64,000 nt of DNA from Parafrigoribacterium mesophilum (GTDB lineage: Bacteria; Actinomycetota; Actinomycetes; Actinomycetales; Microbacteriaceae). Position numbers and translations under genes: made by a program. Positions within the stretch are counted from its first letter, which is position 1. Each line of letters starts with the position of its first letter. The stretch is from the NCBI RefSeq assembly GCF_039652555.1, contig NZ_JBDJAF010000001.1, forward strand, positions 806,001 through 870,000. Direction: 5' to 3'. Shown one piece after another: positions 18,732 to 27,933 of this stretch. The notes beneath the pieces are model-generated. The model was not told the DNA's origin. It made no database searches and saw nothing but the letters and a program-made list of their open reading frames with translations.

Positions 18732-20903
18732 CTAGTTCTTCGCGAGGAAGTCCCTGGATTGGTCATCGAGGCGGCGAGCCAAGGCGTCGCGGAGCGCGGT
18801 GTGCGCGCTCAGCGGTGGATCGGCATCCAGTATCGCCTGGGCGATGGCGCGGGCGTCGCTGATCAGGGTCCCGTCCTTGGCCACGCGGAGCAGCTTGAGC
18901 GAGGAGTGTCCGCCGGACTGTGCGCTGCCGAGCACATCACCTTCTTGCCGCAACTCGAGGTCGGCTTGGGCGAGTTCGAAGCCGTCGAGCGTCGCTGCCA
19001 CGGCCTCGACACGCTCCCGTCCCAACATTCCCGTTTCGGCATGCGTCACCATCAGGCAGAGTCCCGGCACGGCGCCGCGGCCGACGCGACCGCGCAGCTG
19101 ATGGAGTTGCGAGACGCCGAACCGGTCGGCGTCGAGGATGACCATGGTGGAGGCGTTGGGCACGTCCACGCCGACCTCGATCACGGTGGTGGCCACCAGC
19201 ACATCGATCTCGCCCGCGGCGAAGGCGCGCATGATTTCGTCTTTGGTTTCACCGGGAAGCCGTCCGTGCAGCGCCTCGATCCGCATCGACGCCAGCAGCG
19301 GATGCTGCCGGAGTTCGTCGAGCGTTCCAGTGACGCTGGCGCGGGGCAGCGGGATGCGGGCGCCGTCGCCCATCAAGTCCAGCGGCTCCTGCGCATCTTC
19401 TTCGACCAGCGCCGCGTCGATAGCGGGGCAGACCACGAACACCTGGCGGCCCTGGGCAACTTCCTCGGCCACCCTGGCCCAGATGCGCCCCGACCAGCCC
19501 GGCTTCTCGGCCAGCGGCACGACATGGGTGACGATAGGGACGCGCCCGGAGGGCAGTTCGGCGATGGTGGAGATGTCGAGATCGCCGAACACCGTCATGG
19601 CGACGGTGCGCGGGATCGGTGTGGCGGTGAGCACCAGGGTGTGCGGCGGCGTGCTGCCCTTGCGGCGCAGGGCCTCGCGCTGCTCCACCCCGAAGCGGTG
19701 TTGTTCGTCGACCACGATGAGCCCGAGGTCGTAGAAGCCCACCGACTCGCTCAGCAGTGCGTGGGTGCCCACGACAATGTGCGACTGCCCGGAGATCGCC
19801 GACAGCAGAGCCTTCTTGCGCACGGCCTGGGGCAATTGTCCGGTGATGAGCGTCGGCCGCAGTTCGGCGGCGAGATCCGGCCCTAGGACCTGAACGATCG
19901 AGCGCAGGTGCTGCGCGGCGAGCACTTCGGTCGGTGCGAGGAGGGCCGATTGTCCCCCAGAATCCGCCACTGCCAGCATCCCGCGTAGTGCGACGAGGGT
20001 CTTGCCGGAGCCGACCTCGCCCTGCAAGAGGCGGTTCATCGGCACCGCGGAGGCCAGATCGGAGGCTAGCTCGGCGCCGACGGTGTGCTGGTCCCCGGTC
20101 AAGGCGAATGGCAGCCTTTCATCGAACCGCTCGAGGAATCCGCCGGGTTCCGGCAGCCGGGGTTCCGCGGGTTGGGCGCGCAGCAGGGCGCGTTGCTGCA
20201 GTAGCGCCGCCTGGAGCAGGAACGCCTCCCGGAACCGCAGGGCCTTCCTCGCGGCGCCCCAGTCCGAGTTCTGCTGCGGGCGGTGGATGAGCTCGAGCGC
20301 CCGCCGGAACTTGATCAGGCCGCGTTCGGATCGCACCTCGTCGGGGATCGGGTCAGGTAGGTCCCCGAGGGTGTCGAGCACGACGCCGATGGACCGGTGC
20401 AGCTGCCAGCTCGTGACGGAGGATGTCGCCGGGTACAGCGGGATCGGCTGCTGCGCGTACTTCAACCCGGCGTCGTCGTCCATCTGGGCATCCGGTTCGA
20501 ACAGTTCATAGTTCGGATGCGCGAGTTGCTGTTCGTGGTGGTAGGTGCCGATTTTTCCGGCAAAGATTCCGCGGACCCCCGGGCGCAGTTCCTTCGCGCG
20601 CCAGGTTTGGTTGAAGAAGGTGAGGGTGAGAAGTCCGCTGCCGTCGCTGATGCGCGCCTCCAGGATGGAGCCGCGCTTCGACCGCATCTTGCGCTCGCTG
20701 ACCGCGACCACCTCGGCCACGATCGTGACGTTTTCGTCGAGTTCCAACTCGGACAGCGCGGTCAGTTCGCCGCGTCTGGCGTACCGGCGCGGGTAGTGGC
20801 CGAGCAGGTCGGCGACCGTGCTCAGCCCAAAGGCCTTGAACAGGGCGGCCGCGGTGCGACCGCCCAGCACAGTGCTGAGCTTGGCATCCAGTGCAGAGTC
20901 CAC
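18732..20903 (-). CDS. recG: ATP-dependent DNA helicase RecG
   Basis: RecG remodels stalled replication forks and Holliday junctions. The 723-residue protein has an N-terminal OB-fold wedge domain, Walker A GEVGSGKTLVAL, the DEQH-type motif VVDEQHRFG, and the C-terminal motif QLRGRVGRG of superfamily 2 helicases. The start is GTG at 20903 (MDSALDAKL). It precedes coaD, and the 296-bp gap to rsmD holds an 84-nt palindromic repeat. Confidence 0.96.
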   Translation of the reverse strand: MDSALDAKLSTVLGGRTAAALFKAFGLSTVADLLGHYPRRYARRGELTALSELELDENVTIVAEVVAVSERKMRSKRGSILEARISDGSGLLTLTFFNQTWRAKELRPGVRGIFAGKIGTYHHEQQLAHPNYELFEPDAQMDDDAGLKYAQQPIPLYPATSSVTSWQLHRSIGVVLDTLGDLPDPIPDEVRSERGLIKFRRALELIHRPQQNSDWGAARKALRFREAFLLQAALLQQRALLRAQPAEPRLPEPGGFLERFDERLPFALTGDQHTVGAELASDLASAVPMNRLLQGEVGSGKTLVALRGMLAVADSGGQSALLAPTEVLAAQHLRSIVQVLGPDLAAELRPTLITGQLPQAVRKKALLSAISGQSHIVVGTHALLSESVGFYDLGLIVVDEQHRFGVEQREALRRKGSTPPHTLVLTATPIPRTVAMTVFGDLDISTIAELPSGRVPIVTHVVPLAEKPGWSGRIWARVAEEVAQGRQVFVVCPAIDAALVEEDAQEPLDLMGDGARIPLPRASVTGTLDELRQHPLLASMRIEALHGRLPGETKDEIMRAFAAGEIDVLVATTVIEVGVDVPNASTMVILDADRFGVSQLHQLRGRVGRGAVPGLCLMVTHAETGMLGRERVEAVAATLDGFELAQADLELRQEGDVLGSAQSGGHSSLKLLRVAKDGTLISDARAIAQAILDADPPLSAHTALRDALARRLDDQSRDFLAKN

Positions 20904-21006
20904 GTTCCGAGATTACTGTCGACCGCCGACCTCCGCCCGCCCCACCCACCGGGCCCGCCCCGCCCGACCCGGCCCCGCACCGCCGGTCTCCCCAAGCCGT
21001 GGTGGG

Positions 21007-21090
21007 TCCCGTTTCAAGGAGTTTCTGTGCTTCGGGTACCTGGCCGCGGGCATCCAGGGTCCTGGACTACAGAAACTCCGTGAAACGGGA
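21007..21090. repeat. 84-nt palindromic dispersed element, copy A
   Basis: Two 22-nt arms (21007-21028 and 21069-21090) are inverted repeats with one mismatch, around a 40-nt loop. The left arm begins TCCCGTTTCAAGGAG and the right arm ends CTCCGTGAAACGGGA. A related element of the same 84-nt length lies at 32664-32747. Both are intergenic. A G-rich stretch with a run of nine or more G follows at about 21109. It may act as a structured RNA, a terminator between recG and rsmD, or a small REP-type mobile repeat. Confidence 0.8.
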
Positions 21091-21199
21091 TCCTCCGGAC
21101 CGGATCTCGGGGGGGGGCCGGATGTCGGGGGCGGGATGTCTGCGGGGCCGGATGCCGGCAGGGCGGACCGGGGCACGCGGCGCCGGGTAGCGTGGTGGG

Positions 21200-21847
21200 G
21201 TGACACGCATCATCGCCGGGTTCGCCGGATCGCTCGCCTTGAAGGTGCCCGGACGCGGCACTCGCCCGACCAGCGACCGGGTGCGGGAGGCAATCTTTTC
21301 AGCGCTCGACGCGCGCGGAGTCATCGCCGGAGCCCGGGTGCTCGACCTGTACGCCGGCTCGGGAGCCCTCGGACTGGAGGCGGCCAGCCGAGGGGCGAGG
21401 GCCGTGACCCTCGTCGAGCGGGCACCTGCCGCCGCGGCCGCGTGCCGCGCCAATGCCGCCACTCTCCGACGGAACGCGCCTGAACACTCCATCCCCGGCA
21501 TCGAAGTCATCGCGCAGAGTGTGCAGAGCTTTCTGGCGAGCGCGTCCAGCACCTGGGACATCGTGTTCCTGGACCCCCCGTACGACCTGCCGCAGACTGA
21601 GTTGGCCGCCGCCCTGACGGCGCTGGCCGGGCGGCTCGCTCCGGATGCGACGCTGATGCTGGAGCGCAGTTCCCGATCGAGTGAACCGGTGTGGCCTGAG
21701 GGAATCACTGGCGTACGGCGCAAGAACTACGGCGACACGACGCTGTGGTGGGCGCGCGCGGACGGGCAACCTGAAGCGAATAACCCCGAAGCGATGACCC
21801 CCGAAGCGAATAGCTCTGCAGCAAAATCCCCCGAAGCGGAAGGCTAG
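21200..21847 (+). CDS. rsmD: 16S rRNA (guanine(966)-N(2))-methyltransferase RsmD
   Basis: The methyltransferase core has the SAM motif LDLYAGSGALGLEA near residue 48 and the catalytic motif FLDPPYDL near 123. It starts at GTG 21200 (MTRIIAGFAGSLAL). The 215-residue protein is longer than usual because of a low-complexity tail of about 26 residues built from PEAN/PEAM/PEA units; the DNA beneath it is a degenerate tandem repeat of roughly CCCGAAGCGA. The tail is outside the catalytic domain. Confidence 0.95.
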   Translation: MTRIIAGFAGSLALKVPGRGTRPTSDRVREAIFSALDARGVIAGARVLDLYAGSGALGLEAASRGARAVTLVERAPAAAAACRANAATLRRNAPEHSIPGIEVIAQSVQSFLASASSTWDIVFLDPPYDLPQTELAAALTALAGRLAPDATLMLERSSRSSEPVWPEGITGVRRKNYGDTTLWWARADGQPEANNPEAMTPEANSSAAKSPEAEG

Positions 21848-21916
21848 AAGCAGCCCTACCGGCATTGGCCGGAGTCACAGCAGGCCCAGGCGCTGTAGCA
21901 GAGCCCGCCGCGATCC

Positions 21917-22915
21917 TTACCCTGCGGCGTTGTCCCAGCCGGAGAACGGGTCCCAGCCGCCGCCGGAGTACGGCTGCCCGTCGACGGTCAGTCCGTCGCC
22001 TTCGCGGATGCGGCCGATTGCGCGGAAACCCGAGGGCAGCACCGTGGCGGCAGGAAACGTTGCCAGCAGGGAGTGGTCCTCCCCGCCGGCCAGTGCGGCT
22101 CGCACATCCGGTCCGAGGGCCGCGGAGCGCACGTCGACGCAGACGCCGCTGGCGGCGGCCAGCCGGCGGGCGTCCAGGGCGAGGCCGTCGCTCAGGTCCA
22201 GCATGGCGGTGGCACCGCCGAGCGCCGCCGCCTTCCCATCGGCGATCGGTGGGCTTGGCGTGAACTGGGCGGCCATCAGCTCTGGCTCCTCGGCGCGCAG
22301 CGCCGCCGCCAGTGCGGCATCCGGATGCCCCGCCGCATCCAGTGCGTGTTCGAACAGCATCCGGATGCCCTCGCCTGCGGCCCCGAGAGCTCCCGACACC
22401 GCCACTATGTCGCCGGGCCGGGCACCCGAGCGCAACACCGGCGCCCGTCCCTCCAGGTCACCGAACGCGGTCACCGCGAGCGTGAGCGTCGGAGACACCG
22501 ACAGGTCGCCGCCGACAACACCGCAGCCCGGAGCCAGTGCCGCACAGGCGAGCCGGAAACCATCGGCGATGCCCTCCAGCAGACTGATCGGGGAGGTCGA
22601 TGGCGCCGCGATGGCCACCACCAGCGCCGAGGGCACCGCCCCCATGGCCGCAACGTCGGCGAGGTTGGATGCGGCGGCCTTCCAGCCCAGATCGTGCGGA
22701 CTCGACCACGCCATCCTGAAGTCCGGGCCATGGATCATCATGTCCGTCGTGACGACGAAGCGGCCATCCGGAGCGGCGATCACCGCGGCATCGTCCCCCG
22801 GCCCGAGCAACGCAGCGGCAGCGTGCGGCAACCGCGGAAAAATACGGCCCAACACCGCGGCCTCGCCCAGTTCGCCAAGAGTGTCGTCGGAGCGGGCCTC
22901 GTGGCTTACTGTCAT
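21917..22915 (-). CDS. thiL: Thiamine-monophosphate kinase
   Basis: ThiL phosphorylates thiamine monophosphate to thiamine diphosphate. The 332-residue protein shows the PurM-like fold motifs: LLGPGDDAAVI near residue 36, the segment around TTDMMIHGPDF, and LDLSDGLALDA near 245. The ATG at 22915 (MTVSHEARS) is preferred; a start 11 codons earlier would overlap the divergent DUF3515 gene. Convergent rsmD ends 69 bp away. Confidence 0.93.
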   Translation of the reverse strand: MTVSHEARSDDTLGELGEAAVLGRIFPRLPHAAAALLGPGDDAAVIAAPDGRFVVTTDMMIHGPDFRMAWSSPHDLGWKAAASNLADVAAMGAVPSALVVAIAAPSTSPISLLEGIADGFRLACAALAPGCGVVGGDLSVSPTLTLAVTAFGDLEGRAPVLRSGARPGDIVAVSGALGAAGEGIRMLFEHALDAAGHPDAALAAALRAEEPELMAAQFTPSPPIADGKAAALGGATAMLDLSDGLALDARRLAAASGVCVDVRSAALGPDVRAALAGGEDHSLLATFPAATVLPSGFRAIGRIREGDGLTVDGQPYSGGGWDPFSGWDNAAG

Positions 22916-22938
22916 GCTCAAACGGTAGCCTGAAACCG

Positions 22939-23436
22939 ATGAGACCACAGCACAGACCCGGCTCGCTGGCAGCGCTTCTCGCCCTCGCGCTCGCCGTCCT
23001 CACGGCGTGCGCGCCGATCGTCGCGCTCGACCCGGCACCGGATGCGACCAACCCGGACTGCGCCGCCGTGTCGGTACGACTGCCGAAGTCAGTCTCCGGC
23101 GAGCCGATGCGTGAAACTAACGCTCAGGCCACCGCCGCCTGGGGAAATCCGGCCTCGATCCTGCTGCATTGCGGCGTCACCGTGCCCGGTCCCTCCACGC
23201 TGGTGTGCGTCACCGTGCGCGGCATCGATTGGCTCTACGATCCCAGCGGCGCACCGAACTACGCCTTCACCACCTTTGGCAGGGATCCGGCGACCCAGGT
23301 GATCGTCAACGGCGACCAGGCGTCGGGCACGAACGCGCTGGTGGACCTGGCTGCAGCGATCGGAACCATCCCCACCACGCGGCAGTGCACCAATCCCGAC
23401 GATGTGCTCGAGGAATCCCCCACACCCTCCCCCTGA
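22939..23436 (+). CDS. DUF3515 family lipoprotein
   Basis: The 165-residue protein has a short basic N-terminus, a hydrophobic segment and a lipobox LTAC with Cys24, so it should be an exported lipoprotein. The body (SVRLPKSVSGEPMRETNAQATAAWGNP split over the middle, with an invariant HCGV segment) is typical of DUF3515, a family of actinobacteria often beside thiL, as here. No function is known. It is divergent from thiL with starts 23 bp apart, so the two share a short promoter region. Confidence 0.85.
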   Translation: MRPQHRPGSLAALLALALAVLTACAPIVALDPAPDATNPDCAAVSVRLPKSVSGEPMRETNAQATAAWGNPASILLHCGVTVPGPSTLVCVTVRGIDWLYDPSGAPNYAFTTFGRDPATQVIVNGDQASGTNALVDLAAAIGTIPTTRQCTNPDDVLEESPTPSP

Positions 23437-23488
23437 TCCTTTTCGGCGGGTAGCTTCGCGATCATCCGACAAGAGTTAAGGAAGCGCG

Positions 23489-24112
23489 ATGTCCGATACA
23501 GCGATTTCCCACGATGAAACACCCCACGGCCTCACAGGTCTCCCGTTCTCGGCCATCGCGATCACCACACGGCGGCTCTGCCTGCGGCCGCTGCGCCGAT
23601 CCGACCTCGACCTGTATGCCTACCAGAAGCGGGGGGACGTGGTGCGTTACCTGAACTGGGAGGTGCGTGACCATGACCAGTCCGCGGAGTACCTGGAACG
23701 GCGGCGGGCGATGACGCGCCTAACCCGGGACGGCGACGGCCTGATCTACGCGGCCGAACTGCCGGACCCGGCCGGCGGACACTCCAGGGTGATCGGCGAC
23801 ATGAGTGTGTGCCTCAAGAGCGCGGCGGATGCGCAGCTGGAGGTGGGCTGGGTGTTCCATCCGGCGGCGCACGGCCAGGGGTTCGCCACCGAAGCGGCCA
23901 TGGCGATCTTCGATCTCTGCTTCGGCGCGCTGGGCGCGCACCGGGTGTTCGCGGAACTGGACCCGCGCAATGAGGTTTCCGCACGCCTCTGTTCCCGGCT
24001 CGGGATGCGGCAGGAGGCGCACCTGCGCGGAAACCAGACCTTCAAGGGCGAATGGGCCGACACCGCGTGCTACGCCATCCTCGACTCGGAGTGGGGCGCC
24101 CTCAACCGGTGA
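23489..24112 (+). CDS. GNAT family N-acetyltransferase (RimJ/RimL-like)
   Basis: The 207-residue protein starts at ATG 23489 with AAGGAAG seven bases upstream. It has the RimJ/RimL pattern TTRRLCLRPLRRSDLD at the N-terminus, the acetyl-CoA loop HGQGFATEAAMAI near residue 130, and NEVSARLCSRLGMRQEAHLR near 165. Family members acetylate ribosomal protein N-termini or small amines; the substrate here is unknown. It converges on gpsA with a 12-bp gap. Confidence 0.88.
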   Translation: MSDTAISHDETPHGLTGLPFSAIAITTRRLCLRPLRRSDLDLYAYQKRGDVVRYLNWEVRDHDQSAEYLERRRAMTRLTRDGDGLIYAAELPDPAGGHSRVIGDMSVCLKSAADAQLEVGWVFHPAAHGQGFATEAAMAIFDLCFGALGAHRVFAELDPRNEVSARLCSRLGMRQEAHLRGNQTFKGEWADTACYAILDSEWGALNR

Positions 24113-24124
24113 CCGTGCCGCCGG

Positions 24125-25156
24125 TCAGCTCTCCGGCTGTGGCTCGTCCGTGCTCGAGGTGAGGTGTGGGGCGATGTCCCGGGGATCCATCGTGCCGGCG
24201 AGCACCTCAGCCACCTGCGAGACGATCGGCATGTCGACCCCGGCCGCCAGAGCGAGTTCGAGGATCGGCGCGACCGATGAGAGTCCTTCCGCCGTCTGCT
24301 TCATCTGCGCGATGACATCCATGTAGCTGTAGCCCTGGCCGAGCAGCCGGCCCGCCGTGTTGTTGCGCGAAAGCGGCGACTCGCAGGTGGCGATGAGGTC
24401 GCCGAGGCCGGCCAGACCAGCGAGCGTTCTCGGTCGGGCGCCGTAGCTGACGGCGAAGTCGGTCATCTCGACCAACCCCCGGGTGATGATGGATGCCTTC
24501 GTGTTTTCGCCGTAGCCGACGCCGTCGACGATGCCGATGGCCAAGGCGATCAGATTTTTCAGCACCCCACCGAACTCGGTGCCGATGACATCCGTGTTCA
24601 CGAAGGATCGGAAGTAGGTGTTGGTCGCCGCCATCGCGACGATCCGCGCGGTCTCGATGCTCTCCGACGAGACCACGGCGGCGGTGGGCTGCTCTTTGGC
24701 GATTTCCAGGGCCAGGTTGGGTCCCGAGATCACGGCGACTTGGGCGGGGTCGATGCGTAATTCCTGGCCGAGCACCTCACTCATCCGCGACCGAGTGCCC
24801 ATTTCGATGCCCTTCATCAGGCTGGTGACGATGGTGTCCGGTGCCAGCAGCTCCCGCACCTGTGCCATGTTCTCGCGCAGCGACTGGCTGGGTACCGAAA
24901 CGAAGACGATCTCGGCGCCCTCCAGCACCTCGGGCAGGTTGGAACTCGACCACAGGTTGTGGGGCAGGTTGACGCCGGGCAGGTATCCGCTGTTGCGCTT
25001 GCTCTGGCAGATCTCCCTGGCGACTTCCGGGCGCCTGGCCCACAGTGCGACGTCGGATCCCCCGTCCACCAGGATTTTCGAGAACGTGGTGCCCCAGCTG
25101 CCGGCTCCCAGAACAGCCACCCGACGGGATCCTGGTGCGAACACTCGCACGGGCAT
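24125..25156 (-). CDS. gpsA: Glycerol-3-phosphate dehydrogenase [NAD(P)+]
   Basis: GpsA reduces dihydroxyacetone phosphate to sn-glycerol 3-phosphate, the backbone of phospholipids. The 343-residue protein has the nucleotide-binding GAGSWGT (17-23), the segment GVLKNLIAL with the catalytic Lys, and RNNTAGRLLGQGYS. The ATG at 25156 lies 4 bases after the plsC stop; upstream reading frame belongs to plsC. Being in one operon with plsC puts synthesis of glycerol 3-phosphate next to its acylation. Confidence 0.96.
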   Translation of the reverse strand: MPVRVFAPGSRRVAVLGAGSWGTTFSKILVDGGSDVALWARRPEVAREICQSKRNSGYLPGVNLPHNLWSSSNLPEVLEGAEIVFVSVPSQSLRENMAQVRELLAPDTIVTSLMKGIEMGTRSRMSEVLGQELRIDPAQVAVISGPNLALEIAKEQPTAAVVSSESIETARIVAMAATNTYFRSFVNTDVIGTEFGGVLKNLIALAIGIVDGVGYGENTKASIITRGLVEMTDFAVSYGARPRTLAGLAGLGDLIATCESPLSRNNTAGRLLGQGYSYMDVIAQMKQTAEGLSSVAPILELALAAGVDMPIVSQVAEVLAGTMDPRDIAPHLTSSTDEPQPES

Positions 25157-25160
25157 CGTG

Positions 25161-25934
25161 TTACTCAAATCGTCCGGTCTCCCTCTGGTCGTGCTGGCTG
25201 GGATCCCACCGCTGTGCCGGCGCTTTTTCGCCGCGCAGGTCCGCCACCAGGGCGGTGATGTCGTCCATGAGTTTCGTGGTCGCATCGGCGAGCGCTGCGG
25301 CATCCAGGTTGCGTCCTCGGAAGGTGGACAGGTCGACCGGATCGCCGTATCGGATCACCACGTTCTTGCGGGGAAAGAGACTGATCCGTTTTGCGTAGCG
25401 CGGCAGGATCTGCTGGGCACCCCAGCTGGCCGCTGGAATGAGCGGCACCCCTGCTTCCAGGGCCATCCGCACCGCCCCGGTCTTCCCGCGCATCGGCCAC
25501 AGGTCCGGGTCGCGAGTCAACGACCCCTCTGGATAGATGATTACGCCCAGGCCCCGCTCGGCGAGCCGTTCCGCCGTGTCGAGCGGCCCGCTGCCGCGCG
25601 CTGCGGTGCCCCGTTCCACCGGCACCTGCTCGGTCTTGCGCAGAAACCAGCCGAGCACCGGCACCGTGAACAGGGAGGCCTTGGTGAGGTACCGCGGCAT
25701 CCGACCGAGCTTCCACATGGCCACGCCGATCACGAGCGGGTCGATCTCGCTGTAGTGGTTGGGCGCGAGCACGAACGGGCCGGAGCTGGGCAGTTTGTCG
25801 CCGTCCTGGATGTGGTAGCGCCCGAGGAGGTACATCGGGGGCAACACCAGCGACGCCAGAAGGCGGAAGATCCAGGTCCGCTCGGATCGCGGCGTGCCCG
25901 AGGTCTGCGCCGCGGGCGTTGTTGCATCCGGCAC
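25161..25934 (-). CDS. plsC: 1-acyl-sn-glycerol-3-phosphate acyltransferase family protein
   Basis: The 257-residue protein has the acyltransferase motifs NHYSEID (HX4D with His60 and Asp65) and YPEGS near 135-138, and a hydrophobic N-terminal segment at about 22-37. It likely transfers the second acyl chain in phosphatidate synthesis. The GTG at 25934 starts two bases after the murA stop and has CGAGGG about 6 bases upstream. It sits between murA and gpsA in an operon with overlapping or nearly touching genes. Confidence 0.92.
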   Translation of the reverse strand: MPDATTPAAQTSGTPRSERTWIFRLLASLVLPPMYLLGRYHIQDGDKLPSSGPFVLAPNHYSEIDPLVIGVAMWKLGRMPRYLTKASLFTVPVLGWFLRKTEQVPVERGTAARGSGPLDTAERLAERGLGVIIYPEGSLTRDPDLWPMRGKTGAVRMALEAGVPLIPAASWGAQQILPRYAKRISLFPRKNVVIRYGDPVDLSTFRGRNLDAAALADATTKLMDDITALVADLRGEKAPAQRWDPSQHDQRETGRFE

Positions 25935-25936
25935 GA

Positions 25937-27322
25937 TCAGCCCTCGTAGACGAAGTCTGCCCCCAGCGCGGCCAGCTTCTCGATGAAGTGCTCGTAGCCG
26001 CGGCTGATGATTCCCACGTTGCTGATGGTGGACTTTCCTTCGGCGGTCAGACCGGCGATGAGGTGGCTGAAGCCGCCGCGAAGATCCGGCACGCGGATGT
26101 CGGCACCGTGCAATTTCGTGGGGCCGGTGATGACGGCTGCCTGCTCGAAGTCGCGTCGGGCGACGCGGCGCGGGAAGTCCACCAGTCCGTCGGAGTGCAC
26201 GACGATGTTGGCGCCCATCTTGTTGAGCGCCTCGGTGAATCCGAACCGGTCCTCGTACACGGTCTCGTGCACGATGGAGATTCCGTCGGCCTTGGTCAGG
26301 GCGACGACCAGAGGCTGCTGCCAGTCGGTCATGAAGCCTGGATGCACGTCGGTCTCGATGGTCACCGGGTGCAGCACGCCCCCCGGGTGGTAGAAGCGGA
26401 TGCCGTCTTCTTCGATGTCGAAAGCTCCGCCGACCTTGCGGAAGACGTTGAGGAAGGTCATCATCTCGCTCTGCCGGGCCCCGGCGACGAAGATGTCTCC
26501 CTCGGTGGCCAGGGCCGCGGAGGCCCAACTGGCCACCTCGTTGCGGTCGAACAGCGCCCGATGCTTGTACCCGGTGAGATGCTCGACGCCCTCGATCAGG
26601 ATGACACGGTTTGGCTCCACCGAGATGATCGCGCCCATTTTCTGCAGGATGGCGATGAGGTCCATGATCTCGGGCTCGATCGCCGCGTTCTTCAACTCGG
26701 TGACGCCCTCGGCGCGCACGGCGGTGAGGAGCACCTGTTCGGTGGCACCGACGCTCGGGTATGGCAGGTTGATGTCGGCACCGACGAGCCCGTGGGGGGC
26801 GGTGAGGTGGATGCCGGCGCTCTGCTTGTCGACGATGGCGCCGAAGCTGCGCAGCGCATCCAGGTGGAAGTCAATGGGCCGGTCGCCGATGCGGCAGCCG
26901 CCCAGGTCGGGGATGAACGCCTCGCCGAGTCGGTGCAGGAGCGGCCCGCAGAACAGGATCGGGATGCGGCTGGATCCGGCGTGGGCGTCGATTTGCGCGA
27001 AGTGGGCGCTCTCGACGTCACTCGGGTCCAGCAGAAGCTCTCCGGGAGCGTCGCCTTCCGCCACGATGACTCCGTGCACCTGGAGCAGTCCACGCACGAC
27101 GCTGACGTCGCTGATGTCGGGCACGCCGCGCAGCACGCTGGGCGATTCGCCCAGCAGGGCGGCGACCATCGCCTTGGTCACCAGATTCTTGGCGCCACGC
27201 ACGTCGATCCTGCCGCGCAGCGGAGTCCCGCCGTTGATGACGATCTTGTCCGACTTCAGTCCGACGCGCTCTCCCGCCTTTTGCGCATCCTTCTGCTGGG
27301 CATCCGTTGTCAATGAATTCAC
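25937..27322 (-). CDS. murA: UDP-N-acetylglucosamine 1-carboxyvinyltransferase
   Basis: MurA transfers enolpyruvate from PEP to UDP-GlcNAc, the first committed step of peptidoglycan synthesis. The 461-residue protein has RGAKN near residue 42 and the PEP-loop GGCRIGDRPID with the catalytic Cys143. The Cys form is the fosfomycin-sensitive type, unlike the Asp form of mycobacteria. The GTG at 27322 overlaps the leuD stop (GTGA), so a peptidoglycan enzyme is coupled to leucine synthesis genes. Confidence 0.96.
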   Translation of the reverse strand: MNSLTTDAQQKDAQKAGERVGLKSDKIVINGGTPLRGRIDVRGAKNLVTKAMVAALLGESPSVLRGVPDISDVSVVRGLLQVHGVIVAEGDAPGELLLDPSDVESAHFAQIDAHAGSSRIPILFCGPLLHRLGEAFIPDLGGCRIGDRPIDFHLDALRSFGAIVDKQSAGIHLTAPHGLVGADINLPYPSVGATEQVLLTAVRAEGVTELKNAAIEPEIMDLIAILQKMGAIISVEPNRVILIEGVEHLTGYKHRALFDRNEVASWASAALATEGDIFVAGARQSEMMTFLNVFRKVGGAFDIEEDGIRFYHPGGVLHPVTIETDVHPGFMTDWQQPLVVALTKADGISIVHETVYEDRFGFTEALNKMGANIVVHSDGLVDFPRRVARRDFEQAAVITGPTKLHGADIRVPDLRGGFSHLIAGLTAEGKSTISNVGIISRGYEHFIEKLAALGADFVYEG

Positions 27323-27933
27323 TCAGTCACCGCTGCCTGTTGCGCGGGTTGTGTCCGCGGTCGCCAATGTTCTCTGCGGGACTCGAAACTCGTGATCTCG
27401 GCCTCGCTCTTCAGGGTCAAACCTATGTCATCCAGCCCTTCCAGTAGACGCCATCTGGTGTAGTCGTCGATTTGGAAGGGGACGGTGACCTCGCCGACGG
27501 TCGCCGTTTTGGCGACGAGGTCGACCGAGGCGCTGATGCCGGGGTTCGCCTCGATGAGCGCCCACAGGGTTTCGGTGTCCTCCGGGGTGATCTGCCCGGC
27601 GAGCAGCCCCTGCTTGCCGGAGTTGCCGCGGAAGATGTCGCCGAACCTCGGGCTGAGCACTGCCTGGAATCCGAAGTCGCGAAGCGCCCACACCGCGTGC
27701 TCGCGGCTGGACCCGGTACCGAAGTCGGCTCCGGCGATCAGCACGGTGGGGTTCTGGTAGGCGGGCTGGTTCAGGATGAATTCCGGATCCTTGCGCCAGG
27801 CGAAGAACAGGGCGTCGTCGAAGCCGGTCTTGGTGATCCGCTTGAGGAATTCAGCCGGGATGATCTGGTCGGTGTCGACGTTGTTGCGCCGGAACGGCAC
27901 CGCGATTCCGGAGACGGTGGAAACCTTGTCCAT
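27319..27933 (-). CDS. leuD: 3-isopropylmalate dehydratase small subunit
   Basis: LeuD forms isopropylmalate isomerase with LeuC in leucine synthesis. The 204-residue protein begins MDKVSTVSGIAVPFRRNNVD and has the aconitase swivel-domain motif DFGTGSSREHAVWAL near residue 70. The ATG at 27933 shares a base with the leuC stop (TGATG), showing translational coupling of the two subunits. Confidence 0.97.
   Translation of the reverse strand: MDKVSTVSGIAVPFRRNNVDTDQIIPAEFLKRITKTGFDDALFFAWRKDPEFILNQPAYQNPTVLIAGADFGTGSSREHAVWALRDFGFQAVLSPRFGDIFRGNSGKQGLLAGQITPEDTETLWALIEANPGISASVDLVAKTATVGEVTVPFQIDDYTRWRLLEGLDDIGLTLKSEAEITSFESRREHWRPRTQPAQQAAVTE

Noticed and set aside
18732..21199. Possible CRISPR-like repetition near the G-rich stretch at 21100-21160
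   Set aside because: The repeats are short GC-rich runs without regular spacing or unique spacers. No CRISPR array was seen anywhere in the window.
25919..27316. Plus-strand frame of 465 codons
   Set aside because: It is antisense to murA, which shows its full catalytic loop and length.
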